From Sebastes aleutianus (taxonomy: Eukaryota > Chordata > Actinopteri > Perciformes > Sebastidae), in contig CAKAKS010000062.1 in assembly GCA_916700875.1 (NCBI GenBank), positions 19,396,626-19,460,625 of the forward strand: 64,000 bases of DNA, given 5' to 3'. The translations under genes were made by a program, and so were the position numbers. The notes under the pieces are model-generated. The model saw only the letters and a program-made list of their open reading frames with translations. It ran no database searches and was not told the origin of the DNA. This document shows positions 48,229 through 57,865 of this stretch, in pieces; position 1 is the first letter of the stretch; the number at the start of each line of letters is the position of its first letter.

Positions 48229-50151
48229 TTCCATTCTCAGAAGAAGATGTTTTGTTAACTTACGTGGAATTGTAACATAAAGAAAGTGTATATGTATAAT
48301 GTACACATTTAAACTATTATCAATAATATGTGATCATGTTTCTCCTTCATATGGTTTTTTTAAAAAATCATCAACTTTTTCAGTTATTAAGACTTTCACG
48401 GGAACATTTGGATGGATTTTGGCATTTTTTGTTTGCTAATTGTTAAGGCATTACCAGAGAAAAATTAAAAACCTGCAAAACCTATTTGACATTTTTTCAT
48501 TTTAGCTACAATAAATGCCTAAAATCTTACATCAATAAAAGTTCAATTTAACAAATTATAAACAACTAACTCAGCAAAGTGTATATCTAATATTCTTTAT
48601 AATTTTTGTACTCTTTTTAAAAGACAAAAAAAACAACTAAAACAGTCCTTGCTTAATGTCTATACTTTGAGGAGGAAACATATTTTTATGTGGATTGTGC
48701 TTCACTGTCTTAAATTAAATTAATTAAATTGCAATTAAATGAAACTGGTTAAAGAGAGATGTGTTTTTTCCCCTTTACATAAATAGCTTACTGTAGCTAA
48801 CCTTCCTGCATCTGTTAACTCATTATTTACACATCTGCAGACTACCTGGAGGACACTTCATGCTGTTTATCTAGAGACAAAAGATGTTGCTCCATCCCAT
48901 TAACCCATGATGTCAAACTTTCGTGGAGCATCATGGAAATTTAAAGACTTTTTATTCTTTTTTGTGCCCAAGTGAGCCGAGAGAAAAGTTATAACTACTA
49001 CTACTAATTGAAGCCCATTTAGGTTTAAAACCTGAGACAAAAGTGTGAAGGTTGTAGAAGTTGAGCTTCCTGTTGATGTTAATGGAGCAGCTGCAGTGTG
49101 TCAGCATGACATCACAGTTTAAAGTCTTGTTTGTTAACTTTTTATGCTCACTAACATGATTTAGAAAAGAAAATGAGATCTTTAACTTTTTAAATAAATT
49201 AGATTTTTGTTGTTTATTTCACTAGCAAAAATAATCAAATATTTCAGTGCTTCAGCATCTCTGATACTAAACAATAAGTTCTGATGTATTATACTTAATG
49301 GTGTCTCAAATACATCAAGAACTCATTTTGAGGTTTTACATTTTTCAACTTGTTGTAAGTGTGTTGAAAGAGTGGTGGAACAGTTGCTTTCCGGTCTTAT
49401 GGTCTCACTCATGTAAATATGTTGCTCAACTTCCCCTTAGAGCCAGCCGCCCGAGCATGCACTAATCACCCTGTTCCTAGACCGACATTTTCAAATCTAA
49501 CAGTGAAGTAAAGAAGCACGTTAGTGAATCTGACAACATTGTTTTTATTGTGATATCCCAGTTTTGAATGGAGCAGTTATTGATGACCTTTGTGCAAATA
49601 TGATTGAGCAAGATTACATCTTTGCTAGATCACATTTAAAGCTGATGTTTTGCTAAGTTTGGCTTAGATATTCTAAAAGATTGTGAGACAACAAAAAGGA
49701 AAAGGCCTCTGACATCATATCCAGTCTGTATTTAGTTCAAATTGTTTTTGGCAGCATAAATCAGTCACAGAGATGAAGTGTTCAAAACAGGACTCAGAAC
49801 ACTTGCTACAAAAACAACTTTTTTTCTGTGCCTCTGAATATGTACCAGCATAATTCTCCCAGCCTCTACCACAAAAAACATAGCTGCCATTGGTAAAAGC
49901 ACTAAATCTCTGTTTTTATGTGCAGTAAAGGTGTGTGCCTTCTTGTCTCCTGTGCAGCCACTCACCAGCACCGCATTGAAGCGCTCCTCCAGCTCCTTCT
50001 CTTCGGGCATGGGCAGTTTGGGGGGAGCCGGCTGCTTCTTCTGCAAGGTTGGAGTGGGGTCACTCATTCCTGAAGCTCCTCCGACTGAGTTCCTGGCCTC
50101 TCGGCCCTCAGACGGTGCCTGCTCCAAGCCCGGTGCGGCCGCATTCCCCAT
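32499..50151 (-). CDS. fmnl1: Formin-like protein 1, complete spliced gene
   Basis: Diaphanous-related formin: nucleates and elongates actin filaments under Rho-GTPase control at the plasma membrane. Coding exons in transcript order: 50151-49966, 45470-45387, 45035-44949, 44852-44779, 43414-43331, 43231-43088, 41176-41068, 40916-40840, 40754-40661, 40300-40226, 40133-40023, 38615-38466, 38381-38280, 36473-35897, 35800-35676, 35552-35347, 35266-35032, 34943-34875, 34790-34710, 34362-34233, 34145-33982, 33895-33794, 33708-33613, 33408-33303, 32563-32499. They sum to 3333 nt, giving 1110 residues plus TGA, with every phase matching; human FMNL1 is about 1100. The start ATG has a good context (G at -3 and +4) and encodes MGNAA, a myristoylation-type N terminus. 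FMNL1 is favoured over FMNL2/3 by the QPAPPKLPMP N terminus and by synteny. The a/b copy is unresolved. Confidence 0.93.
32688..33300. repeat. interspersed repeat in the fmnl1 last intron
   Basis: About 32688-32884 matches 43738-43931 in the same orientation (shared tttattagcggttatca, acgccacccaactaaactcc, tgtttccaggatgattgaaa). A foldback element (32943-33101) has inserted into it. The class is not identified. Confidence 0.7.
32943..33101. mobile_element. foldback element with 8-bp TSD
   Basis: Starts ggttgtgtctagatggtacc and ends ggtttaccatctagacacaa plus cct. Direct repeats gtgcaact flank it exactly (32935-32942 and 33102-33109). Same family as 5843-6012. Confidence 0.78.
33613..35800 (-). 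CDS. fmnl1: fmnl1 FH2 domain exons (residues about 653-1054)
   Basis: Nine exons encoding the actin-nucleating FH2 dimer. Landmarks: KKPIKTKFRMPLLNWQALK (lasso start), FEEQFKTRAQ, APSKTSLIDANKAKNLSITL, DEDQFILRFGKIPRL, FMGNFPDTVKRLQP, LNSIIAASMSIKSSTKL, IVLAFGNYMNSSKRGAAYGF (34710-34790, the most conserved FH2 signature), TKSTDRSQTLLHF, LERGMEMTKKEFL, AVEYFGENPKTT. It closes with a lysine-rich helix, QQDIEQKKKKENEV. The conserved GNYMN and KSTDR signatures are intact, so the domain looks functional. Confidence 0.93.
35897..36473 (-). CDS. fmnl1: fmnl1 FH1 exon (residues 460-652)
   Basis: A single 577-nt exon. It begins with a charged Arg/Glu helix (RERERELDREREKDRERL), then a LEQKIQELQDKGLVRLGR segment, an Ala/Pro stretch, and a long FH1 run with several tracts of 5-12 prolines broken by Gly, Ala and Val. 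It binds profilin-actin and SH3/WW domains in this family. The antisense open frames across this exon are shadows of the proline and glycine codons. Confidence 0.92.
36474..38279. other. fmnl1 intron with stepwise ACTTTTACT repeat
   Basis: 36474-37300 shows nothing recognised. About 37349-37857 is a repeat rich in tactttactt units, ending ttaagtaaaagatctgaata then cttcttccatcactg, a terminus typical of a common fish DNA element. A short relative in opposite orientation is at about 20275-20350. Confidence 0.5.
38280..50151 (-). CDS. fmnl1: fmnl1 N-terminal half: GTPase-binding/FH3 and coiled coil (residues 1-459)
   Basis: Thirteen exons. Landmarks in order: PMPEEKELEERFNAVL, MNLPPDKLKLLSQYDN, LEISLRTNHIG, FLNEENKGLD, DDVHVCIMCLRAIMNYQ (residues about 239-256), TKALVLELLAAVCLVRGG, FINIVVHSVENMNFRVHL, ESEKLQVQIQAYLDN, then a helical segment rich in Glu and Gln. 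These are the armadillo-like GBD/FH3 and dimerisation parts that bind Cdc42/Rac-type GTPases and fold back on the DAD. At the end of exon 2 the usual CDQ reads CDH (45387-45389), a small variant set by the donor position. Intron 1 (45471-49965) is the longest and full of repeats. Confidence 0.9.
38957..39730. repeat. TTAA-type MITE (family F) with nested segment
   Basis: Ends gaggacctattatgctcatt and gcataataggtcccctttaa are inverted; the TTAA is intact only on the right. The inner part 39154-39470 is shared with 5525-5840. Confidence 0.75.
41177..43087. other. fmnl1 intron with TTAA element fragment and GTAG repeat
   Basis: A family E-like left end starts at TTAA 41548 and homology runs to about 41880 (a ccctccatgaatgttgatcc stretch resembles 20800-20835 inverted). 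A short GTAG microsatellite lies at about 42133-42156. No exon found. Confidence 0.45.
43738..43931. repeat. interspersed repeat, copy of 32688-32884
   Basis: Collinear with the copy in the fmnl1 last intron; carries small indels and lacks the foldback insertion. Confidence 0.7.
44285..44472 (+). mobile_element. 188-bp insertion with 14-bp TSD and hammerhead-like core
   Basis: Flanked by identical copies of taaaccacattttt (44271-44284 and 44473-44486). It carries CTGAAGA (44294-44300), a short GG/CC stem, GAAA (44313-44316) and GTC (44330-44332), the conserved order of a hammerhead ribozyme. CAAAA upstream (44285-44289) can pair with TTTTG downstream (44335-44339) as helix I. Core-proximal mismatches suggest decay. 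Penelope-like elements are known to carry such motifs, but no Penelope reverse transcriptase is present here. Confidence 0.55.
46400..46881. mobile_element. hAT-like non-autonomous element with perfect 8-bp TSD
   Basis: Starts CAGGGCCGGCTCTAG and ends TTAAATCGGCCTTG. Flanked by identical ttctaatc octamers (46392-46399 and 46882-46889). The interior is AT-rich and non-coding. It lies in fmnl1 intron 1. Confidence 0.88.
48142..48230 (+). repeat. LINE 3' tail with (ATCT)n microsatellite
   Basis: gaaattccctcaggatcaat followed by aaagttactatc and a run of ATCT units. This is the usual 3' terminus of a fish L2/CR1-type LINE, here reduced to its tail. Confidence 0.65.
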
Positions 50152-53071
50152 CACTAATCTCCACAAGTAATCCAGGAGGAAGCTTTACACAAACCCTTTC
50201 TCCTGAGAAATCTGTGTATTCCAAAACAGAGTGACCAAAAGGGTTCACTCTGAAAGACAAGGCCTTAAATCAAACCAAGTTTTTGGGCCTCCAGGTAGAC
50301 GAACATCAAGCCTCTGGTCTACTGAATCCGCGTTGGTCCTGAGGACAGGGTAGGTGATGAAAGAAGATAGTTTGTCCTCATGTCTGTCCTCTCATCAACC
50401 TGTTCCTCTTTGAGAATAAGCTAACGAGCCTTGTTGAGGCCTAAGGTCCGGCTCTAAGAAAAGACCCACCTAAGTGTCGCTCACTTTACTCTACACTTGT
50501 TGACCAAGAACTCCTGTGGTGAGTGAGTACAGAGGGCTGCCTGTGAGAGGAAGGAGAGGGGAGTGTGACACACTCTGTAACACAGTCAGAAACCACAGAA
50601 GCACAAAAGCAGAAGAGCAACTTCCTGTGCATGACAGCAACAGAAGCTGGGGTGGAGGACAGGGTGGAAGATAAACATGGTAACTGTGAAGCGTACCGTG
50701 CAAGCAGTAAGTGAGCGATGAGTACGATAAGGTAGCACAGGAAGCAAAGAAAGCAGAAAGACTGTCCAAGGTCAAGGAAGCAAGTTGACCAAGCAGGTGT
50801 AAAATGAACAAACGGGCAAAGGAGACTTTCTCCCGCTTTATCGTGAACCCACTTTCACTATACACTGGAGCCATTAATTCCCTTGAAGCTATAGCTTAAT
50901 TTGCATGAGGTTACATTTGTTTTGGTCATTTTGCTTAACATGAGGCCAGGTTGATGAGTTCAGGTGTGTGTAGATCCTGAGTGAGTGACAAGGTAGAGAG
51001 GGTTGTCCAACAGCGCCACTCTGTGTTTGAAGCCAACTACTGCATACCAGTGCTCTAACAAACATATTAGGAACACACTCACACATCCTTTATCTAGATT
51101 TTTTTAGGGATATAAAGTTAAAGAAAGCTTGGAAAATTTGTGATAAATACTGTATCAATAACAAACTTAAGGATGTGTCTTTCAAGATAATACATAGAAT
51201 TTACCCGGTAAAAAAGATGACTATTTATATACTATAAATTAAGATGGCTATTAGTGTGAGATTAAGTGTGATTTCTGTGAATTAGAAAAAGAGAGTATTT
51301 CCCATCAATTTTTTTTCACTGTATAATATATACAAGAATGTTCTGGATTGATGTAGCCAAATTTAAGATGAATGTTTAAATAAATATGTTTGATGTAATG
51401 CTATGAATTAGTCAAGATAAGATTGAAAATAACATGCTGTATATCATACAATTATTTATTATTTTTGGAAAATGTCATATTCATAAGAAAAAATGGTCAG
51501 GAACCAAGCCAACTTTCCTGCATTTTATTAATGAATTCAAACAATATAGCACCATCTTACCCAATGTTAAAAACAAAAAAGACATTAAGACTTTTAAATT
51601 ATTGAATGAATATAATATGATATATATAACATAAACTCTGGCATTATGAAATGTATATTTCAAGATTCAAGAGTTTTATTTGCCATTTTCACCTAAGTGT
51701 ATTAGAATTCTGAGCAGTTTACACCGAGTCAGCTTTAAGAAAAGAAAGAAGGTAGAAAAGGCACAAGGTAATCACAATACAAAATAAGTAGCACATTCAA
51801 CTCAACACAATAAATAAATAAATTATTAAAATACAAAACGCCCTCAGTGGAGTCAATAAATAAACTAAACTACCCTCTGCATAGGAACGATACCCCCAGA
51901 ATACAAATATACAGTATATATATATGCTCCATGACCATGTTAAAAGAACTTGTAGCTCTCATAAAAATATTTTTAAAAATAAATTATTTATTTATTTCAG
52001 ACAATTACACAGTGGAAGGCAGCATATTGTGATATGTAATCATTTTTGTTTGTCTTTCTTTCTTTTTTTTTTACTGTCTAAGTATGTATTTGTACTTATG
52101 TTAATGAGCGTGTGTTCAATAAAGAAAGCATTATTAAAAAAATGGAAAAAAAAGCCATTAAGACTTTTAAATTATTAAATGAATATAATATGATATATAA
52201 ATATATATATAAAATAAACTCTGGCATCATGAAATGTATATGTAATCACTTTTGTTTTGTCTTTTTTTGTCTTGTTTTTTTATTTTGTTTTACTGTCTAA
52301 GTATGTATTTGTACTTATGTTAATGAGCGTGTGTTCAATAAAGAAAGCATTATTAAAAAATTGAAAAAAAGCCGTTAAGACTTTTAAATTATTAAATGAA
52401 TATAATATGATATATATATAACATAAACTCTGGCATTATGAAATGTATATGTAATAATTTTTGTTTTGTCTTTTTTTATCTTGTTTTTTTTTTCATGTTA
52501 ATGAGCGTGTGTTCAATAAAGAAAGCATTTTTAAAAAATAAAAAAAAAAGCCTGAATGATTGCTGCATTCATGGTCTATTATTAATATATATAACATAAA
52601 CTCTGGCATTATGAAATGTATATGTAATCATTTTCGTTTTGTCTTGCTTTGTTTTTTGTTTTTTTTAACTGTCTAAGTATGTATTTGTACTTATGTTAAT
52701 GAGTGTATGTTCAATAAAGAAAGTAAAAAAATAAAGCATTAGTGATTGCTGCATTCACGGTCTCCTCGGAAATTACCGAATGATCCTCGACATCAGAACA
52801 TTCAAGATGTTTTGATTGAGGGGCAGCCGACATGGACCGTGTTAAGAAAAACTAGTATAGGCTTACTAATAAATAATATTACAATTACTTCATGACGAAG
52901 CCTACCAAAACGTTTACAAGCTGTGTCTGCGAGAAGTCATTATTTTGTATTTTGACATTTGAAAGAAGGGGTTTCAGTTTTCCCCGTAACTTTTTTTTTT
53001 TAAAGAAAGGAGTAGTAATTTACGAGCGTCCCGTGAAGGCACCACAGCAGTTAGTTATTGTACATTCTAAA
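50152..53071. other. fmnl1-mlx divergent intergenic region
   Basis: About 2.9 kb separates the two start codons. From 50152 to about 51100 the sequence is unique-looking and should hold the fmnl1 5' UTR and promoter; no TATA box or upstream coding exon is recognisable. From about 51100 to 52740 it is LINE-1-derived. From 52741 to 53071 is presumed mlx 5' sequence. Confidence 0.5.
51110..52740 (+). mobile_element. degraded LINE-1 3' end with repeated 3' tail units
   Basis: Fragments of the L1 ORF2 C terminus are visible: FGKCHIHKKKWSGTKPTF and KDIKTFKLLNEYNM (about 51450-51625). The following 3' UTR unit, with gtatttgtacttatgttaat and ttcaataaagaaag, recurs about four times to 52740 with a spacing near 180-220 bp. 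A second retroposon tail (ttcaagattcaagagtttta, minus orientation) interrupts at about 51660-52030. Clearly non-functional. Confidence 0.72.
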
Positions 53072-56000
53072 ATGACTGACCCGACGACGTCGCCGGAGGA
53101 TCACTGGAAAGTAGGAAGATAACTGCTGTTAATTAACATAACAACTCAACTTTTTTGTGTTAAATTGATTCGTACATCTGCCGCGCAACAGCAGTGATAA
53201 AGTGGCAAACATTGTTGTCTGGAAGTTGAAGTTTTAACGTGGAGGAACAGGGCTTTTGTTAGTTAGCTCGACGGCTAACGTTAGCTCCGTGACGCTTGCT
53301 GACGTCACAGGGCTAACTACTTGTATAGAGAAATCAAAATCCTGCTGCTGGTTTACAAAGCACTAACACATGTCTGATCTTCTGCTCTGTTATGAACCAT
53401 CCAGACCTCTCAGGTCATCTGGATCAGGTCTGCTTAGTGTCCCCAGAGTCACAACTAAACATGCAGAAGCACAATCAGTTTTTATGCACCAAATATCTGG
53501 AACAAGCTCCCAGAAAAGCACAACTTTCCTGTTTTGCTGCTGCCTTTTATTAAACCAGATAATGATCTTATATACTGCACTAGAGCTTTTACTCATGTGT
53601 GTTATATTCTATTTTAGCTTCTATCCTAGCTTTTATTTTTAGCTTTGTTTTTATTTTCTAATCTTTAATGTTTTTATAACTGTTTTGTCTTAATGTTCTT
53701 TTGCACTTTGTCTTAATGTTCTTGAATGTTTATGTAAAGCACTTTGAAATGCCCTGTTGCTGAAATGTGCTCTACAAATAAAGCTGCCTTGCCTTGCCTA
53801 TAGCAGTTAGCTAACTAGCTAACGTTAGCTTGCTAAGTAAACAAAAGGTCCTGAAAAAGGACAACTAATGTTCCTCATTTGTGTTTAAAATAGATTTGCA
53901 CCCAAATTACATTTTTGTTTTTGCTTTTCTTATCTCTTTCAAACATCCATGTGAAAGTGAAGAGTCTGCACTGAGTGGTGCAGGAAATCTACCATTAATA
54001 AGCTTGTAAATGAATTGCTATTTGCAGCCCCACCACATATAAATCCAACCCTGTGCCCCATCCTCACTAGTGTGTGGTATCAAAAACAAAAATGTCCTGA
54101 AAAGGACAACTAATGTTCCTCGTTTGTGTTTAAAATAGATGTTCACCCAAATTACATTTTTGTTTTTTTTATTTCTTTCAAACATCCATGTGAAAAGTGA
54201 AGAGTCTGCACTGAATGATGCAGTAAATCTACCATTAGTAAGCTTGTAAAGTCATTGCTATTTGCAGCCCCACCACATATATATTCAACCCTGTGCAGAC
54301 CACTGGTGTGTGGTATCAAAAACACAGCAGAAGTTGGTATTCCCCATTTAAAACATGTAAAGGGATCAGAAGAGATGCTGTTGGCAAGTCTGATATAGGT
54401 TTATTTGGGGATCCTCTTTTAATATGATAATGTTGTAGGTAGAGAGAGTGAAACCTTTGGTCAGAGAATTCATTGTCAAACACTCTAAACATTTAGCAAG
54501 ACTTAATGTTGAAATTATGGCTGTCAATCAATTGAAAATTTAATTGCAATTAATTGCATGAGTGTCCATGATTAATCGCAAATTAATACATTTTTTTCTG
54601 TTCAAAATGTACCTTAAAGGGAGATTTGTCAAGTATTTAATAATCTTATCAACATGGGAGAGGGCAAATATACTTGTAAATGTGTGTACATATTTATTAT
54701 TGGAAATCAATTAACAACACAAAACAATGATAAATATGATCCAGAAACCCTCACAGGTACTTCATTTAGCATAAAAAAATATGCTTAAATCATAACGTGG
54801 CAAACTCAAGCCCAACAGGCAACAACAGCTGTCAGTGTGTCAGTGTGCTGACTTGACTATGACTTGTCCCAAAACGAATAAAACAAATTTGAGTTATCAC
54901 GTTGACTTAGCCCTAGTTGAAATTGAACACGTTTTCAGGGTTTTGTCCTCCTGGATTCATTGTAAAAAGGAACTAGACACAATTTTTGGAACCTCAAATT
55001 AAAGTAACTGTTGTGTTGTGGTGCCCTAGATCAAACAGTGGATCTGTGATTGAAGTGCTGATTGGGTGCAGCTCTTTACCCTCCTGCATACATGAATTGG
55101 ACAAATCAGGGCAATGCTCAGTGGGGGTTTAGACTTTCTAACAGGCAGGCTAGCTATTGGTCTATTGTCAACGTATTTAGGGCAGCACGTTTTTTTTTTA
55201 CCATTTTTATTCCAGCATCTCAGCCTCTTATTTTCTCATTTTCCATTTTCTCTTGTCTGGGGATGGCTCGGCAGACAGACGATGCTTTCAGCGACAGTGG
55301 CTTTGACCCTAGTGAGTATTCAGTCAGTTCACATCCTGTTGTTTGTCACATCATTTGATATTTAGGCTATGTGACGGTGACCTTGTGTTTTTGGTCTCTA
55401 TGATTAGCGTGTCAATCTATTTCTGGCCTTGCAGTGAAAAATCTTTGATGTCTGCTGTCTTTCTCTGTAGGTTTCTTTGCTGAAACTGCCAGAAAGGATT
55501 CAGTTGTGTCCAGGGCCAACAGCATCGGCTCGACAAGTGCCTCTTCAGTACCAAATACAGGTATTATGTTTGTAACACAGGGGATTTGACATTTCAGACA
55601 GTTTAAAAAGAGAATTTATGCTACATTTAGATTTTGATGTGAATATTTGCTTCTCTGACTGTTCCTCAATTTGAATGACTTATACATAATGCATGTATTT
55701 GTACTCTAAATTCTGTCAAATAGTTCAGTTACCATTCTGTCAATCCTACTGAGATGAAAAATGGTCCAGCGTTGGCTGAATTTCTATGATGGAAGAAAAT
55801 GGACTGAAGCTCCATTTTAGCATTTTAAGTAAATCTATAAATTTATCTTCCAGTCTCTGAAGAAAAGTCTTGTTATGGCTTGTTTAGACCAACTAAAATG
55901 AGCTTAATCCTCACTATGTTTCCGAAAAGTCCTATTTAACAGCAAAGTAGTAAATTGTGCATCTGCCAGTATGTTAATTGGTATTCCATGTCATATTCAC

Positions 56001-57865
56001 ATGTCAGAAGCATATTTCTCAATCTGAGTGTTAATATATATTTTTGAATAGATGATGAAGACAGCGACTACAGACATGAGACGTCATATAAGGACTCGTA
56101 TAAAGATCGACGGAGACAAGCGCACACACAGGCTGAGCAGAAGCGTAGGGATGCTATCAAGGTAAGGCTACAATAGACTGCAAATAGGATGCAAGTCTCT
56201 GTGACTTATTGCACGTAGATACACCACACATACCTTTTAAAAAGATTGAGTTGTATATTTTTTATTTTCATTTCCTCAGTACTTAAATACAAATTTTTTT
56301 GTCCCTTTAGAAAGGCTACGATGACCTCCAGTCCATAGTACCAACCTGCCAGCAGCAGTCTGAATTCGCAGTTGGAGCACAGAAGATCAGCAAGGCTACT
56401 GTGCTACAGAAAAGTAAGATGTGATCTTATTGGAAGATGTGATGTTATTGGACGAACACTTAGAGGTCAACCTCATGAATGATGTTTGTATTTGGAATAG
56501 TTAGCTGCGAGCCACTGAGTGCAATGCGGAGGCAGTAAAAATGCTCCCAATCTCGCATTTAACACCTTTAAATCATCATTTGACATCTCACTATCTTTAT
56601 TAGTCTCACATGCTCACATTACTTACACAAAGCAAGCAAAAAAGACAATAATTGAAAAGAAAAAAGGGCATATATATAATAGGTGTTGGTTTACTGAATA
56701 CCAACTTGTGACCTCAGTGATGATGAATGAATGAATATATTTATATACATATATATATTTTTATATATTTATATATATATATATTTAATATATATATATA
56801 TTTATATATATATATATATATATATTTTTTTAATATATATATATATATTTATATATTATGACCTGAGAGTTTAATAGAAAGATGGAGACAAAAATATCAC
56901 GCAGCAGATATATATCGGCACTTGCTCAAATTTCTTTATTAGGGGAAAAAGAGGAAGTGCCGGCATTTTGGTGTACGTGCAGTGGTTGTGGAGAGACAAC
57001 ATCTCCCGAAAATGGACAATCAAAGCTGTGTGGAGTGAAGAAATCCCTGACAGATGCATTCTTGTATTTGTTTGCAGCAATCGATTACATCCATTTTCTT
57101 CATAAAGAAAAGAAGAAGCAAGAGGAGGAAGTTTCTGTACTGAGGAAAGAAGTGATGGCGCTGAAAATCATGAAAACGTGAGTTAGTGGTTCACAAACCT
57201 TCCCAGCCAGGCTTTTTTCATATAATTTATTCTACAGTTGGCAAACTAAGACTGTAGCAACGGTACTATCGGATCTAAAATTAAAGAAATGCAATATCCT
57301 CAAATAAAACCGTAAAATGCATTTGGATTTTTATTGTGACGCTTGCTGTGGAGGCAAACCAATTCATCTAACTCCACTTAATAATTTCTTTATGAATTAG
57401 CTGTAACCATTAATTAAATTGCATATTTTGTGATGCAGTGAACAGTGATTGTCTCTCTTAATAGGAACTATGAGCACATAGTGAAGGCCCACCAGAACAA
57501 CCCGCAGCAGGGAGAGGATCAGGTGTCGGACCAGGTCAAGTTCAACATCTTTCAGAGCATCATGGACTCCCTGTTCCAGTCTTTTAGCAATTCTGTTTCA
57601 GTGAGCAGCTTTCAAGAACTCTCTGCCTGCGTTTTCAGCTGGATTGAGGAGCACTGCAAGCCACAGGTAAGGAATATTTTTGATACTTTGTCTTGGTTTG
57701 GTGTCTTGGACACCAAAACATGGGAAAACAGGGTGCAGGTTGAAAAATACCAAAGTTACCCTTTAATGTTGAGATAACAGTTTGTTTGCTTCTTCTGTTC
57801 CTTCTTAGACACTGAGGGAGTTTGTCGTTGGAGTGCTCCGGCAGCTCAGTGGTCAGCTTTACTGA
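53072..57865 (+). CDS. mlx: MLX, Max-like bHLH-leucine zipper protein, complete gene
   Basis: Obligate partner of MondoA/ChREBP and MXD proteins; binds E-box/ChoRE DNA and moves between cytoplasm and nucleus. Coding exons: 53072-53110, 55275-55311, 55471-55560, 56052-56161, 56311-56413, 57078-57177, 57465-57666, 57809-57865. They sum to 738 nt (245 residues), matching the roughly 244-residue mammalian form. The first exon encodes MTDPTTSPEDHWK, matching the mammalian MTEPGASPEDPW start. The basic region DRRRQAHTQAEQKRRD has the E-box contact residues H80, E84 and R88. Helix 2 starts TIDYIHFLHKE, followed by a KKKQEEEVSVLRKEV zipper. The C-terminal dimerisation and cytoplasmic retention domain includes FSWIEEHCKPQTLREFV and ends QLSGQLY. 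Confidence 0.93.
53300..53307. promoter_or_regulatory. CRE-like palindrome TGACGTCA
   Basis: A perfect 8-bp CREB/ATF consensus 190 bp downstream of mlx exon 1, in intron 1. Its nearness to the presumed promoter makes a regulatory role possible; chance cannot be excluded. Confidence 0.35.
53330..53805 (+). mobile_element. LINE (L2-like) 3' fragment in mlx intron 1
   Basis: Broken reading frames KILLLVYKALTHMSD and PSRPLRSSGSGLLSVPR are typical of the ORF2 C terminus of fish L2-type LINEs. The 3' UTR ends tgctctacaaataaagctgc and a cttgcc tail. Confidence 0.75.
53840..54322. repeat. two-copy tandem duplication (~240 bp units)
   Basis: 53840-54086 and 54087-54322 are near-identical, sharing ggacaactaatgttcctc, catccatgtgaaa and tttgcagccccaccacatat. 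They diverge by scattered substitutions and a short A/T-run change. No reading frame. Confidence 0.85.
54516..54880. repeat. GGCTGTCAA-type DNA repeat fragment
   Basis: Starts atggctgtcaatcaattgaa and contains aaagggagatttgtcaagta and a ctcaagcccaacaggcaaca segment. This is an abundant fish DNA element. An inverted, longer copy lies at 61032-61625. Confidence 0.72.
56730..56866. repeat. (TA)n / TTTATA microsatellite in mlx intron
   Basis: An alternating AT tract of about 130 bp between the exons ending at 56413 and starting at 57078. Confidence 0.85.
57667..57770. repeat. short family A MITE directly at the mlx donor
   Basis: The right end gttgaaaaataccaaagtta then ccctttaa matches the family A terminus at 2903-3712. 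The left side begins aatatttttgatac immediately after the gtaag of the donor. Confidence 0.6.

Larger units (their letters stand above)
45471..49965. other. fmnl1 intron 1
   Basis: A 4.5-kb intron with no exon recognised. Holds the hAT-like element at 46400 and a LINE tail with microsatellite at 48142. The remainder is AT-rich and unremarkable. Confidence 0.5.

Noticed and set aside
48170..48230. Regular short repeats considered as a CRISPR-like array
   Set aside because: Simple ATCT microsatellite in a vertebrate intron; there are no spacers.
51423..52300. Several 60-84-codon frames
   Set aside because: Remnants of LINE-1 ORF2 and its AT-rich 3' tail repeats.
53370..53642. 90-codon frame in mlx intron 1
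   Set aside because: It is the decayed ORF2 C terminus of a LINE, not a host gene.
55263..55311. ATG at 55263 as the mlx start (MARQTDDAF...)
   Set aside because: The upstream exon at 53072 encodes MTDPTTSPEDHWK, which matches the known MLX N terminus, and splicing to 55275 keeps phase and gives the expected protein length. An alternative promoter is still possible.
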